This document shows positions 45,712 to 53,830 of a DNA stretch of 64,000 nucleotides, piece after piece (the stretch's first letter is position 1; every line of letters begins with the position of its first letter). A model generated the notes under the pieces. That model was not told where the DNA came from. It made no database searches and saw only the letters and a list, made by a program, of their open reading frames with translations. Position numbers and translations under genes: made by a program. This DNA comes from RGIG5612 sp964528825 (GTDB lineage Bacteria; Bacillota; Clostridia; Lachnospirales; Lachnospiraceae), in NCBI GenBank assembly GCA_964528825.1, contig CAZGVB010000004.1, positions 1 through 64,000 on the forward strand, given 5' to 3'.

Positions 45712-46392
45712 TATGCGATTCTGGAAAATTCCTTAACGACTCTGTCCTTCAAAGTCTCTTCATCAGGACCGAAGACAATAGCCGCAAAGCCTATCTCAGC
45801 GCCTTTGCCGTCATACTCGGTCATATTGAGCTTTCCGCCTACGGTAGAAAATGTCATCGCAGGCCCGTTTTCTTTGATAAATCCTTTGACATGGCCGATT
45901 ATGGCATGCTGTTCCTTAAGCCATCCCTGCAGAGCTTCAAATGCCTCTTGCATTGCCTGCTTAGCTTCATTTATCGTAAGCTTCGTCTCTTTTTCAAATG
46001 AGCAGACCGTGGCGCCCTCGTGTTTGTGAGTCTCTACCAGCTTATAACCGTCAACTATATACTTATGGCCCTCATCATGATGATGTCCCTCGTGATCATG
46101 TCCGCAGCATTCATCCCCATGGCTGTGGTGATGTTCGTGACATTCTTCATGATCATGTTCGTGATGATGCTCGTGGCATTCTTCATGATCATGTTCGTGA
46201 TGATGCTCGTGGCATTCTTCATGNNNNNNNNNNNNNNNNNNNNNNNNNNNNNNNNNNNNNNNNNNNNNNNNNNNNNNNNNNNNNNNNNNNNNNNNNNNNN
46301 NNNNNNNNNNNNNNNNNNNNNNNACACTCTTCCTCGTGATCATCGCAAGTATTCTTTTGATCTTTATCTATTTTCTCGTTCAATTCGCTCAT
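45711..46392 (-). CDS. His/Cys-rich repeat protein with CobW C-terminal-like domain (interrupted by assembly gap)
   Basis: The ATG at 46392 lies 4 nt after the cobW stop; the protein begins MSELNEKIDKDQKNTCDDHE and runs into the 100-N gap. Beyond it come two exact copies of HEECHEHHHEHD, a third partial, then HSHGDECCGHDHEGHHHDEG. The C-terminal 115 residues contain THKHEGATVCSFEKETKLTI, IIGHVKGFIKENGPAMTFST and GFAAIVFGPDEETLKDRV. That order of segments resembles the C-terminal domain of CobW proteins (PF07683), with its vKG and vvFiG features; this is inference. The frame is not kept across 100 Ns, so the true gap length differs. Likely a metal-binding partner of the GTPase. Coupled to ysxC. 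Confidence 0.75.
46125..46223 (-). repeat. Tandem 36-bp repeat coding for HEECHEHHHEHD
   Basis: Two exact 36-bp units (46152-46187, 46188-46223) and a 27-nt partial unit (46125-46151). The last full unit ends exactly at the gap. The other side of the gap ends in HEEEC, so the repeat very likely continues through it. Confidence 0.9.
46224..46323. other. Assembly gap of 100 Ns
   Basis: Exactly 100 Ns, the customary size for a gap of unknown length. It lies inside the tandem repeat, the probable cause of the break. Confidence 0.99.
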
Positions 46393-46396
46393 AGTC

Positions 46397-47026
46397 CTAC
46401 TCCCAGCTTAAGATTTCTTCTATCATCTCATCACAGACTTTTTTCGTGCCCTCCGCGTCCGTGGTCGTGCTCATCGTATATACACGGCCCTCGGTATGCT
46501 TTAATACGTCAGCCTTAACTGCGGCAAGCTCATTTGCATCTACAAGGTCTGTTTTATTTATGAATACATAATTAGCATCACTTATCTGATCAAAGACCAG
46601 TTCATTAAGTTCTTCGGCTGCCGAAAGCATCAGCCACCTGCTCGCATCTATTATGACACATGTTGTTATATTCATATCATCATCATAATACATCCAAAGC
46701 CCGGTTGCCAGATCCGCGGGCCTTGCAAGTCCGGTTGTCTCAAGAATAACCCACTCCGGCTTTTCATTTTTTTCTATATCAACAAGGCAATCCATAAGAT
46801 CACCTAATATGGAGCAGCATACGCATCCGTTAAACAATTCCTTTGACGAATATCCTCCTCCTTCTGTAAATACATTATCTACTCCGACCTGACCGATCTC
46901 ATTTTCTATGATCACGAGCTTCGTCTGGTCACCGCCTTCACACGAATCAACTATTTGATGAGCAAGCGGCATAAGCACACTTGTTTTGCCGGAACCTAAG
47001 AATCCGCTTAAAACTATTAATTTCAT
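46397..47026 (-). CDS. CobW/COG0523-type GTPase (G domain only)
   Basis: A 209-residue metallochaperone-type GTPase. Motifs: Walker A LSGFLGSGKTSVL (residues 5-17), the metal-binding CxCC motif NGCVCCSILGDL (about 66-77), Walker B VILETTGLARPADLA and the guanine motif INKTDLVD (about 155). Full CobW/YjiA proteins continue for 100 residues or more; this one ends after the G domain with EMIEEILSWE. The missing part seems to be the next gene. CGGAGG lies 6 nt before the ATG. The metal is unknown; zinc, cobalt, nickel or iron are all known in the family. Confidence 0.88.
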   Translation of the reverse strand: MKLIVLSGFLGSGKTSVLMPLAHQIVDSCEGGDQTKLVIIENEIGQVGVDNVFTEGGGYSSKELFNGCVCCSILGDLMDCLVDIEKNEKPEWVILETTGLARPADLATGLWMYYDDDMNITTCVIIDASRWLMLSAAEELNELVFDQISDANYVFINKTDLVDANELAAVKADVLKHTEGRVYTMSTTTDAEGTKKVCDEMIEEILSWE

Positions 47027-47050
47027 TATTGCCTCCGGAAAAATTCATTT

Positions 47051-47079
47051 ATTATACTAAAAAATACTAAGATTAATAA
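47051..47079 (-). promoter_or_regulatory. Candidate promoter of cobW-His-rich-ysxC
   Basis: The minus strand reads TTATTA, 17 nt, TATAAT, about 25 nt upstream of the cobW ATG. The -10 is perfect and the -35 weak. I see no clear Zur- or Fur-like palindrome around it. Confidence 0.5.
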
Positions 47080-47096
47080 CAGAGTTCATAAAGTCG

Positions 47097-48359
47097 TCAT
47101 TTGACCATATCTGATGTAACAGTAAAATGATCGATCGAGTCATCTGATGGAATCTCATACATTATATCCATCATGATATTCTCCATTATACTTCTAAGAC
47201 CTCTCGCCCCGATCTTACGTTCAAATGCTTTGTGCGCTATCGCCGCGATCGCATCCTCTTCAAATTCAAGTTCTACATTGTCGAGGCCTATGAGTGCCTT
47301 GTATTGCTTGATCAATGCGTTTTTCGGTTCCTTTAATATTCGTATGAGATCGGACTCGGTGAGCGAGTGTAATGATACTATTACCGGTACTCTTCCTATA
47401 AATTCCGGGATCAATCCGTACTTCATAAGATCCTGCGGCATCACCTTTTCAAACATCTCATCAATATCTTTTTCACTGCCTGATTTAATGTCTGCACCGA
47501 ATCCCATACCCTTTTTGTCAACTCTTGTCTCGACTATCTTTTCAAGACCTGCAAAAGCTCCGCCACAGATAAAAAGGATATTTGTTGTATCAATCGATAT
47601 AAGCTCCTGCTGTGGATGCTTTCTGCCGCCCTGCGGCGGAACAGACGCAATTGTTCCTTCAAGAATCTTAAGGAGAGCCTGCTGAACACCCTCACCGGAA
47701 ACGTCCCTGGTTATTGAAACATTTTCGCTTTTTTTGGTTATTTTATCTATTTCATCGATATAAATGATTCCGTGCTCGGCTCTTTCTATATCATAATCAG
47801 CAGCCTGTATCAATTTAAGAAGTATATTCTCGACATCCTCACCGACATATCCGGCCTCGGTAAGTGTCGTCGCATCTGCTATTGCAAAAGGCACATTAAT
47901 AATCCTGGCAAGCGTCTGAGCCAAGAAGGTCTTTCCTGATCCCGTAGGACCAATCATGAGTACATTGCTTTTTTGGAGTTCCACATCAAGTTCTTCGCCG
48001 GAAAGCACTCTTTTATAATGATTGTAGACTTGAACCGACAATACCTTTTTGGCCTCGTCCTGACCTACAACATATTCATCAAGGAAAGCCTTGATTTCCT
48101 TAGGCTTATATAATGTGATCTCGGATGTATCTCTTTTTCCTTTTTCGTTTTCTCTGCCCTCGACCGGATAATCATCCAGGATATTTTTACATATATCTAT
48201 ACAATCTATGCAAATATTTACATTTCCAGGTCCGGCTACGATCCTATTGCCTACTTCTGACGCTTCTCTTCCGCAAAATGAGCAGTATAGACTCTTTTTT
48301 GTTGTTTTTGAATTCTTGCGTGTTCCTGTGCCGGACTTGGTATTTTTATTCTCAGTCAT
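47097..48359 (-). CDS. clpX: ClpXP protease ATPase subunit ClpX
   Basis: An AAA+ unfoldase that feeds tagged proteins, including tmRNA-tagged chains, to ClpP. The 420-residue protein has a zinc finger (YCSFCGREASEVGN, CIDCIDICKNI; residues 25-62), Walker A GPTGSGKTFLAQTLA, Walker B IIYIDEIDKI, the pore loop AGYVGEDVEN, the IGF-type loop replaced by the local GMGFGADIK region, and sensor 2 KIGARGLRSIME. clpP lies upstream, tig before that, the common tig-clpP-clpX order. Confidence 0.97.
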   Translation of the reverse strand: MTENKNTKSGTGTRKNSKTTKKSLYCSFCGREASEVGNRIVAGPGNVNICIDCIDICKNILDDYPVEGRENEKGKRDTSEITLYKPKEIKAFLDEYVVGQDEAKKVLSVQVYNHYKRVLSGEELDVELQKSNVLMIGPTGSGKTFLAQTLARIINVPFAIADATTLTEAGYVGEDVENILLKLIQAADYDIERAEHGIIYIDEIDKITKKSENVSITRDVSGEGVQQALLKILEGTIASVPPQGGRKHPQQELISIDTTNILFICGGAFAGLEKIVETRVDKKGMGFGADIKSGSEKDIDEMFEKVMPQDLMKYGLIPEFIGRVPVIVSLHSLTESDLIRILKEPKNALIKQYKALIGLDNVELEFEEDAIAAIAHKAFERKIGARGLRSIMENIMMDIMYEIPSDDSIDHFTVTSDMVK

Positions 48360-48427
48360 ATTATCCCTTATATGTTTTCAGTCAGCAGATCTTTCTGCAT
48401 TCCATCAATGCTATATTGTGATCAATA

Positions 48428-49009
48428 TTAGTGCTTTACAATTACTTCGTCTATGAGACCGTATTTAACAGCTTCCTCGGCAGAGAGCCAATTATCACGC
48501 TCTGTATCAATGGCAAGCTGCTCAATAGTCTTACCCGTGTTTTCCGCAAGAATACGATTGAGCTTGTCCCTTGTCTTTAATATATGATCAGCATTTATCT
48601 TAATATCCGAGGCCTGCCCCTGTGCGCCTCCGGACGGCTGATGGATCATTATCTCCGCATTCGGAAGTGCAAATCTTTTTCCTTTTGTTCCGCCGGACAA
48701 CAAAAATGCTCCCATGCTGGCTGCCATACCGATACATGTTGTACAGATATCGCATTTCACATATTTCATAGTATCATAAATAGCAAATCCAGCCGAGACA
48801 CTTCCTCCCGGACTGTTGATATAAAAATTGATATCTTTATTCGGATCTTCAGACTCAAGGAAAAGCATCTGTGCAACAACGAGGCCGGCTGTCACATCAT
48901 TTACCTCCTCACCGAGGAAAATTATTCTTTCCTTTAAAAGCCTCGAATAAATATCGTATGCTCTTTCTCCTCTGCTGCTGCTCTCAATGACTGTAGGAAC
49001 CAGGCTCAT
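48428..49009 (-). CDS. clpP: ATP-dependent Clp protease proteolytic subunit ClpP
   Basis: A serine protease subunit that forms the ClpXP chamber. The 193-residue protein has the catalytic Ser in IGMAASMGAFLLSGG (about residue 98), the His in AEIMIHQPSGGAQGQ (about 123) and the Asp further on (NRILAENTG region). The N-terminus MSLVPTVIESSSRGERAYDI is typical. AGGAGG precedes the ATG. It lies between tig and clpX. Confidence 0.97.
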   Translation of the reverse strand: MSLVPTVIESSSRGERAYDIYSRLLKERIIFLGEEVNDVTAGLVVAQMLFLESEDPNKDINFYINSPGGSVSAGFAIYDTMKYVKCDICTTCIGMAASMGAFLLSGGTKGKRFALPNAEIMIHQPSGGAQGQASDIKINADHILKTRDKLNRILAENTGKTIEQLAIDTERDNWLSAEEAVKYGLIDEVIVKH

Positions 49010-49035
49010 GTATATACCTCCTTATTGCCAATAGC

Positions 49036-49061
49036 AGAAGCCGGTCATCGAACCGGCTTCT
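49036..49061 (-). promoter_or_regulatory. Hairpin between tig and clpP
   Basis: A perfect 10-bp stem (AGAAGCCGGT and ACCGGCTTCT) with a 6-nt loop, about 60 nt past tig. No T-run follows on the minus strand, so it may be an attenuating or processing hairpin rather than a full terminator. Confidence 0.5.
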
Positions 49062-49119
49062 TAATGTTTTTAATAATGATTTATGCTTAATCTATCGGAA
49101 GCTGTCTGTCTATTTAAAT

Positions 49120-50451
49120 TCATTCAGCTGTCTTCTCGGCATCCTCAGAAGTTTCCTTGCTCTCTTCTACCGCGATACCATTATCGAGAAGGAATTTTGC
49201 AGCCTTGTTTGCTGCGATATCGTGCTTAAGATCATCAAGCTCATCTGCAGATATTGCGCTGCGGATCTTTTCAATATCCATCTTATATGCTTCAGACATT
49301 TCCTTAAGCTGCTCTTCAACATCCTCATCCGTTGCAAGAAGATTCTCGGCCTCAGCGATTGCCTCAAGCGTAAGTCTGCCCTTTATAGTCTTAACAGCAT
49401 GCGGTCTCTGTGATGCAACAAATTGCTCCTGTGTCTGACCGATCATTTGCAGATATTGTTCAAAGCTGATGCCATATTGCTGCATATTCATGGCCATCTG
49501 CTGCGTAAGTGCTCTTGCCTGTTCATTTACCATTGCATCCGGAAGAATCATTTCAGCATTATCACTTGCCTTCTGAAGCAGTTCATCCTTTGCATTTGTC
49601 TCGGCGTCATTTGTCTTTCTCTTTTTGATATTCTCGGCAATATCCGCCTTGTATTCTTCAAGAGTTTCAAATTCCGAAACATCTGATGCGAACTCATCAT
49701 TCAACTCCGGAAGTATGGTCTCTTCTATTTTATTAAGCTTTACTTTGAATGTTGCGGGCTTGTTTTCAAGCTCCTTGCTTGAATACTTATCCGGGAATGT
49801 GACATTTACATCGAATTCATCACCGATGACATGTCCCTCTATCTGATCTTCAAAATTGTCTATAAAGCTGTGCGATCCGAGAACGAGATCATAATTGTCT
49901 GCTTTTCCGCCTTCAAATTGCTTTCCGTCTACATATCCGTCAAAATTGATATTTACCTTATCACCGTTCTTGGCAGGACGATCTTCTACATTAACCTTGC
50001 GGCTGTTCTTTTCCTGAGCGGATTTCAGTTCCTTTTCAATATCTTCATCTGTAACATCAACGGAATATGCCTTATACTCAAGACCTTTATAATCTCCAAG
50101 CTTTACCTGTGGCTTTACAGCGACAGTTGCCGCATAGATAAATGATTTGCCTTTTTCGATCTGTTCAACAGTGATCTCAGGCTGAGATACTATCTCAAGT
50201 CCTGTCTCCTTTGCAGCCGCAGGATAGGAATCATTCATGGCGAAGTTAGCAGCATCTTCGTATAATACTTCCACACCATATGTTCTTTCTACAACCGACT
50301 GCGGTGCTTTGCCCTTACGAAATCCCGGGATCGTTATCTGACCCTTGATCTTATTGTAAGCCTTTGTAAGTGCTTTGCTAAAATCAACGGCGTCTACTTC
50401 AATTGTGATCTTTGCAAGATTACCTTCTAATTTTTCAAAATTAACATTCAT
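49120..50451 (-). CDS. tig: Trigger factor
   Basis: A ribosome-bound chaperone and prolyl isomerase. The protein of about 443 residues has the ribosome-binding signature TIPGFRKGKAPQSVVERTYG (about residues 38-57), a central FKBP domain (NGDKVNINFDGYVDGKQFEG) and a helical C-terminal arm with Gln/Met-rich sequence (QQMAMNMQQYGISFEQYLQM). The ATG at 50451 gives the family start MNVNFEKLEGN; the frame from 50511 adds 20 residues that overlap the promoter region. The acidic tail (ESKETSEDAEKTAE) is variable in the family. Confidence 0.97.
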   Translation of the reverse strand: MNVNFEKLEGNLAKITIEVDAVDFSKALTKAYNKIKGQITIPGFRKGKAPQSVVERTYGVEVLYEDAANFAMNDSYPAAAKETGLEIVSQPEITVEQIEKGKSFIYAATVAVKPQVKLGDYKGLEYKAYSVDVTDEDIEKELKSAQEKNSRKVNVEDRPAKNGDKVNINFDGYVDGKQFEGGKADNYDLVLGSHSFIDNFEDQIEGHVIGDEFDVNVTFPDKYSSKELENKPATFKVKLNKIEETILPELNDEFASDVSEFETLEEYKADIAENIKKRKTNDAETNAKDELLQKASDNAEMILPDAMVNEQARALTQQMAMNMQQYGISFEQYLQMIGQTQEQFVASQRPHAVKTIKGRLTLEAIAEAENLLATDEDVEEQLKEMSEAYKMDIEKIRSAISADELDDLKHDIAANKAAKFLLDNGIAVEESKETSEDAEKTAE

Positions 50452-50509
50452 ATTTGTTGCTCCTGTTTTCTGGGTTTTACGATCGCCGGATTCAATTCGG
50501 CGGTTTTGC

Positions 50510-50538
50510 ATTGTAGCATATTTTTAAAAAAGATTCAA
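50510..50538 (-). promoter_or_regulatory. Promoter of tig-clpP-clpX
   Basis: The minus strand reads TTGAAT, 17 nt, TACAAT, about 60 nt upstream of the tig ATG at 50451. This supports the shorter start. Confidence 0.75.
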
Positions 50539-50646
50539 TATATTCAGTGTCTTATATATTTTCATTTTTTATTATATAATGAAAAGCAACTTCATATCAT
50601 TGATGCGTCATTTACTGCGATCAAATAATAAAAAAGGCTGAAGATC

Positions 50647-51882
50647 ATGTCATTACAAAAAAGGAGTTGGCTGGCTCTTATCGCGACAGCCATCGCTACA
50701 TTCAATTCAGGTGCATTATTTTTCGGTTATCCGGGTGTCCTTACACCCTGGTGGGGTGAAAAATTTGGTGCCAACAATTCTCAAACAGGTTTTATCATGA
50801 CATTTGCATGCCTGGGCGTCGGTCTGCTTATGCTTGTATCCGGATTCATCCATGCCAAGATAGGCACCCGCAAATGCATAATGATAGGCTCAGCCATACT
50901 TATTGGCGCAATGCTTTTGGCAAATGCAGCATCAAGTATTTATCATGCTTTTTTATGGGCATTCTTATGCGGCGCCGGAAACGGATTTGTATATGGCCCG
51001 TGTATAGGAACATGTCAGCAATGGATGCCGACGCGGCGCGGCCTTGCCTCAGGGGTGGTAAACCTGACATTCGGCACGGCCGGTGCTATCATGTCGATTG
51101 TTTATACAAAGCTTTTATATAATGAATCGATCGGATATACAAGGATGAATTGGATCATCATAGGTATGCTCATCATCCTTAACAGTATTTCTGTGATCTT
51201 TGCTGAAATGCCGTCATTTACGCATCTGACAGCAGAACAGGAAAAAGAGTTGGAGGAGCAAAAGCAAAAAGCAAGCCAAAAAAGTATCCAATCGCTCTCA
51301 GCAAGATCATTTACTGTTAAAGAAGCATTGAAGACGAAATTCTTCTGGTTGCTTTGGCTGTCCTGGCTGTTTATGGGAGCAGCCGGCATATCAATGGTCA
51401 GCCTGGCGGGAAAATACGCAATATCAATTGGGCTAACATCATCAGTTGTACTTACGGCTTTTAATATTACTAACGGTGTCGGAAGAATCATTGCAGGAAC
51501 ATTATCTGATAAAATAGGAGGCAATCTCACGGGATTGATCATCCTGGTCATAGGCGGCATAGGTTATCTATGTCTTCCGTTTTTTACAAATATCGTTCCC
51601 GTTGCTGTATTTTCCGCCTTCGTCGGATTGGCATTCGGCACACTTTTTACCGTAACTGCACCATTAGTCTCCGGTCTGTTCGGACTTAAAAATTACAGTA
51701 TGATATTCAGTCTGATCTTTTCCGCATATGGATTTTTGAGCGGCGTACTCGGGCCTTTCCTTTCCGGAAAGCTTCTTGATATATCAGATAATAACTACAG
51801 CATTGTCTTCAGACTGCTGTCAATCTTTTGTTTTGTAGGCGCAATATGTATATTTTTTGCAAAAAAAGACAGAGTAAAATAA
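50647..51882 (+). CDS. MFS transporter of the oxalate:formate antiporter-like (OFA) family
   Basis: A 411-residue carrier with twelve predicted membrane spans in two bundles, split by a charged loop of about 45 residues (TAEQEKELEEQKQKASQ). It shows GYPGVLTPWWGEKFGANNSQ, FLCGAGNGFVYGPCIGTCQQ, RGLASGVVNLTFGTAGAI and FGLKNYSMIFSLIFSAYGFL, the OFA pattern, where relatives exchange organic anions such as oxalate, formate or lactate. The substrate is unknown. An AAGG site lies 10 nt before the ATG, and a TATAAT at 50575-50580 is a possible -10. It stands alone, divergent from tig. Confidence 0.85.
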   Translation: MSLQKRSWLALIATAIATFNSGALFFGYPGVLTPWWGEKFGANNSQTGFIMTFACLGVGLLMLVSGFIHAKIGTRKCIMIGSAILIGAMLLANAASSIYHAFLWAFLCGAGNGFVYGPCIGTCQQWMPTRRGLASGVVNLTFGTAGAIMSIVYTKLLYNESIGYTRMNWIIIGMLIILNSISVIFAEMPSFTHLTAEQEKELEEQKQKASQKSIQSLSARSFTVKEALKTKFFWLLWLSWLFMGAAGISMVSLAGKYAISIGLTSSVVLTAFNITNGVGRIIAGTLSDKIGGNLTGLIILVIGGIGYLCLPFFTNIVPVAVFSAFVGLAFGTLFTVTAPLVSGLFGLKNYSMIFSLIFSAYGFLSGVLGPFLSGKLLDISDNNYSIVFRLLSIFCFVGAICIFFAKKDRVK

Positions 51883-51917
51883 AGAATCAAAATTAAGGCA
51901 AAAATTAAAAAATCCCT

Positions 51918-51946
51918 TGCAATTCGCATATGTATTTGATAGAATC
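51918..51946 (+). promoter_or_regulatory. Promoter of rpmB
   Basis: TTGCAA, 17 nt, TAGAAT on the plus strand, with AGGAGGTG at 51981-51988 before the ATG. Confidence 0.78.
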
Positions 51947-51995
51947 TCATAGCGTGTTTATGGACATGATAACTTTTGCAAGGAGGTGCATATAG

Positions 51996-52181
51996 ATGGC
52001 AAAATGTGATATTTGCGGCAAAGGTGTTCATTTTGGTAATGCTGTAAGTCATTCTCACAGAAGATCAAACAAGATTTGGAAATCAAACATCAGAACTGTA
52101 CGTGTTCAGGCTAACGGCGGAGCTAAGACAATGCATGTTTGTACTTCTTGCTTAAGATCCGGCAATGTAGAAAGAGCTTGA
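51996..52181 (+). CDS. rpmB: 50S ribosomal protein L28 (zinc form)
   Basis: A 61-residue ribosomal protein. Cys 4, 7, 49 and 52 (CDICGKG and CTSCLRSG) form the zinc site of the Cys-containing L28 type. HSHRRSNKIWKSNIRTVRV is the rRNA-binding core. It has its own promoter and a hairpin terminator 32 nt downstream. In many Firmicutes rpmB lies divergent from the asp23-DAK pair, but here it is far from it. Confidence 0.97.
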   Translation: MAKCDICGKGVHFGNAVSHSHRRSNKIWKSNIRTVRVQANGGAKTMHVCTSCLRSGNVERA

Positions 52182-52212
52182 TCTGATCACTAAAAATGAT
52201 TGCTGAATTCAT

Positions 52213-52240
52213 GACCATCGGCTATGCCGATGGTCATTTT
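52213..52240 (+). terminator. Hairpin terminator after rpmB
   Basis: A perfect 10-bp stem, GACCATCGGC and GCCGATGGTC, with a 3-nt loop, followed by ATTTTCTAT on the plus strand. It lies between convergent rpmB and ytfJ and could serve both. Confidence 0.7.
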
Positions 52241-52264
52241 CTATCACATCATTTTCTATCACAT
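52235..52264. repeat. Tandem duplication of 15 bp
   Basis: CATTTTCTATCACAT occurs twice in a row directly after the rpmB hairpin, duplicating the T-rich tail. Probably a slippage event. Confidence 0.7.
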
Positions 52265-52275
52265 ATAAGTTTTAT

Positions 52276-52653
52276 TTACTCTTCTTCCGTATGTTCCTTT
52301 GCCTCGCTGGTTTTATTATTCCCTATCAGATCTGAGATCTTGCTAAGCAGATCAGGTACCATATCAATAAGTTTATTTACGGAATCTTTATCCTTTATAT
52401 TAACCACACGTGCCGTACCATTTTGCACAATTAATACAGCAGACGGAGTCATTCTTGCTCCGGCTCCTCCTGTACCATTGCTCTTCTTTTCCTGATTGAA
52501 CGATCCTGCAGCAATTCCAAACGAAACATCCGCCATAGGAAAAATAAATGTTTCATCGCATTTTATCGGTTCGCCTACGATGGTCTTTGTTGAGAGATGG
52601 CCTTCTACTCCATTCATCAACGCCTGAACTGTTTTTTCAAAATTTTCTGCCAT
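52276..52653 (-). CDS. gerW: Sporulation protein YtfJ/GerW
   Basis: A 125-residue protein of the GerW family, needed for normal spore germination in Bacillus. It shows FEKTVQALMNGVEGHLSTKT, TFIFPMADVSFGIAAGSFNQ, the Gly-rich GTGGAGARMTPSAVLIVQNG, then a short C-terminal helix and an acidic tail. The ATG overlaps the stop of the DUF2953 gene (TAATG). Its presence indicates a spore-former. Confidence 0.9.
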   Translation of the reverse strand: MAENFEKTVQALMNGVEGHLSTKTIVGEPIKCDETFIFPMADVSFGIAAGSFNQEKKSNGTGGAGARMTPSAVLIVQNGTARVVNIKDKDSVNKLIDMVPDLLSKISDLIGNNKTSEAKEHTEEE

Positions 52654-53474
52654 TACAGATTCCTCCCTATATATCCTGCTACTCTCCTGATATCCTTATT
52701 TACCAATAGTCTCCACAAAAATGCCAATAAAAAGCTTATCACAAGTCTACCCTTTAGAGTCATATCTGCCGATATTTCCTTATTCTCCATGTCGGGAATA
52801 ACATTCAGATCAATGCATGCCGCCTCGGATGCAAAGGATGCCATTGCATACAGATATGCGGTAGTATCGGGTTCTCCTGTGCCAAGAACGAGCTTGCCGT
52901 ATGTTTTTTTTGGCTTTATATGCTCAAAAAAACCGATAATTTGTTCTTTCAGATAATCCCATGCTCTTTTAGTTACGGGAGCACCTAAAACATATTTTAT
53001 TGTTTTTAGCCTGTTCCAGTTCTTTTTTATCCTCTCAATAAGATCTGTTATTTTCCCTATTATTGCACTTTTTTTCTCGGCAGCTCTATCATCTCCGATA
53101 TTTTCATCGCACACTGCGGTTTTAGTTTCTCTCATGGGATCCATACCGAAGAAATCCTTCTTTATAAAATCGATAAGAGATGTCAATATCTTTTTTGCGA
53201 TCCTGCTAAACAGAGAATTTTCTTTTTTCTTTAATGTTACTCCCGCAAGATTAATATGGTTGTTCAGGCCGCCTCTATCAAGCGTGACATTAATATCGAT
53301 CAATCCAAGCAGCCACCTGATATGAGCCGATAAGGCCATCTCTTCGTTCTTGCCTCTTATTATCATTTTATATGACATGGGAGCAAAAAGAACAAGACAT
53401 ATGATCAATATGATCAAACATAATATGCAGGCAACGACTATGCCGACAATCTTAAGTATATGCAAAGCAATCAT
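52653..53474 (-). CDS. DUF2953 family membrane protein
   Basis: A 273-residue protein with one N-terminal membrane span (IVGIVVACILCLIILIICLV) followed by a long, mostly soluble part: YKMIIRGKNEEMALSAHIRW, a charged middle with many Lys, and GKLVLGTGEPDTTAYLYAMA near the end, the conserved DUF2953 segment. It is found next to ytfJ in many spore-formers, so a sporulation role is likely; no reaction is known. Coupled to both neighbours by overlaps of 4 and 1 nt. Confidence 0.85.
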   Translation of the reverse strand: MIALHILKIVGIVVACILCLIILIICLVLFAPMSYKMIIRGKNEEMALSAHIRWLLGLIDINVTLDRGGLNNHINLAGVTLKKKENSLFSRIAKKILTSLIDFIKKDFFGMDPMRETKTAVCDENIGDDRAAEKKSAIIGKITDLIERIKKNWNRLKTIKYVLGAPVTKRAWDYLKEQIIGFFEHIKPKKTYGKLVLGTGEPDTTAYLYAMASFASEAACIDLNVIPDMENKEISADMTLKGRLVISFLLAFLWRLLVNKDIRRVAGYIGRNL

Positions 53475-53779
53475 GAAAAATAACCTCGCACATCCATATT
53501 ACCAGTTTTCTCATATACATCCAGTATCATCCTGCATACGACGTCTATTGCCTCGTCTTTTCCATATGCGATACCCAATATATTGATATCCTTACCATTG
53601 TATCCTTCTTTACTTATCATCCACGTCGGTATGATATCAAATATATCAGTTCCATTCGTGCAAAGACTTATCACATATATGCCCGCCTGGAACCTGTGTT
53701 TTTTTATATTATTGATTATATTTTTTTTCCTGGGCCCGGCATTTTCACCCAAGTATATTTTTCGATCAAAGAATATCAT
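53471..53779 (-). CDS. Small conserved-looking protein of unknown function
   Basis: A 102-residue protein I do not recognise. It has a basic N-terminal third (LGENAGPRKKNIINNIKKHR), a hydrophobic strand AGIYVISLCTNGTDIFDIIP and a C-terminal alpha/beta part (INILGIAYGKDEAIDVVCRM, VYEKTGNMDVRGYF). No signal peptide or membrane span is evident. It heads the unit with DUF2953 and ytfJ, overlapping DUF2953 by 4 nt, so it may share a sporulation role. The ribosome site is poor. Confidence 0.7.
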   Translation of the reverse strand: MIFFDRKIYLGENAGPRKKNIINNIKKHRFQAGIYVISLCTNGTDIFDIIPTWMISKEGYNGKDINILGIAYGKDEAIDVVCRMILDVYEKTGNMDVRGYFS

Positions 53780-53830
53780 ATGCTGATATTATCATACTTG
53801 AAATTTTATTTAAAGCATGGCCTGCAGAGG

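Noticed and set aside
46000..46223. Plus-strand frames with hydrophobic repeats (MFVMMLVAFFM) opposite the His-rich gene
   Set aside because: Antisense of CAT/CAC/GAA codons gives such sequence automatically. The minus frame has the start, coupling and domain.
46125..46223. CRISPR-like array
   Set aside because: The units are contiguous with no spacers and code for a His-rich peptide in frame.
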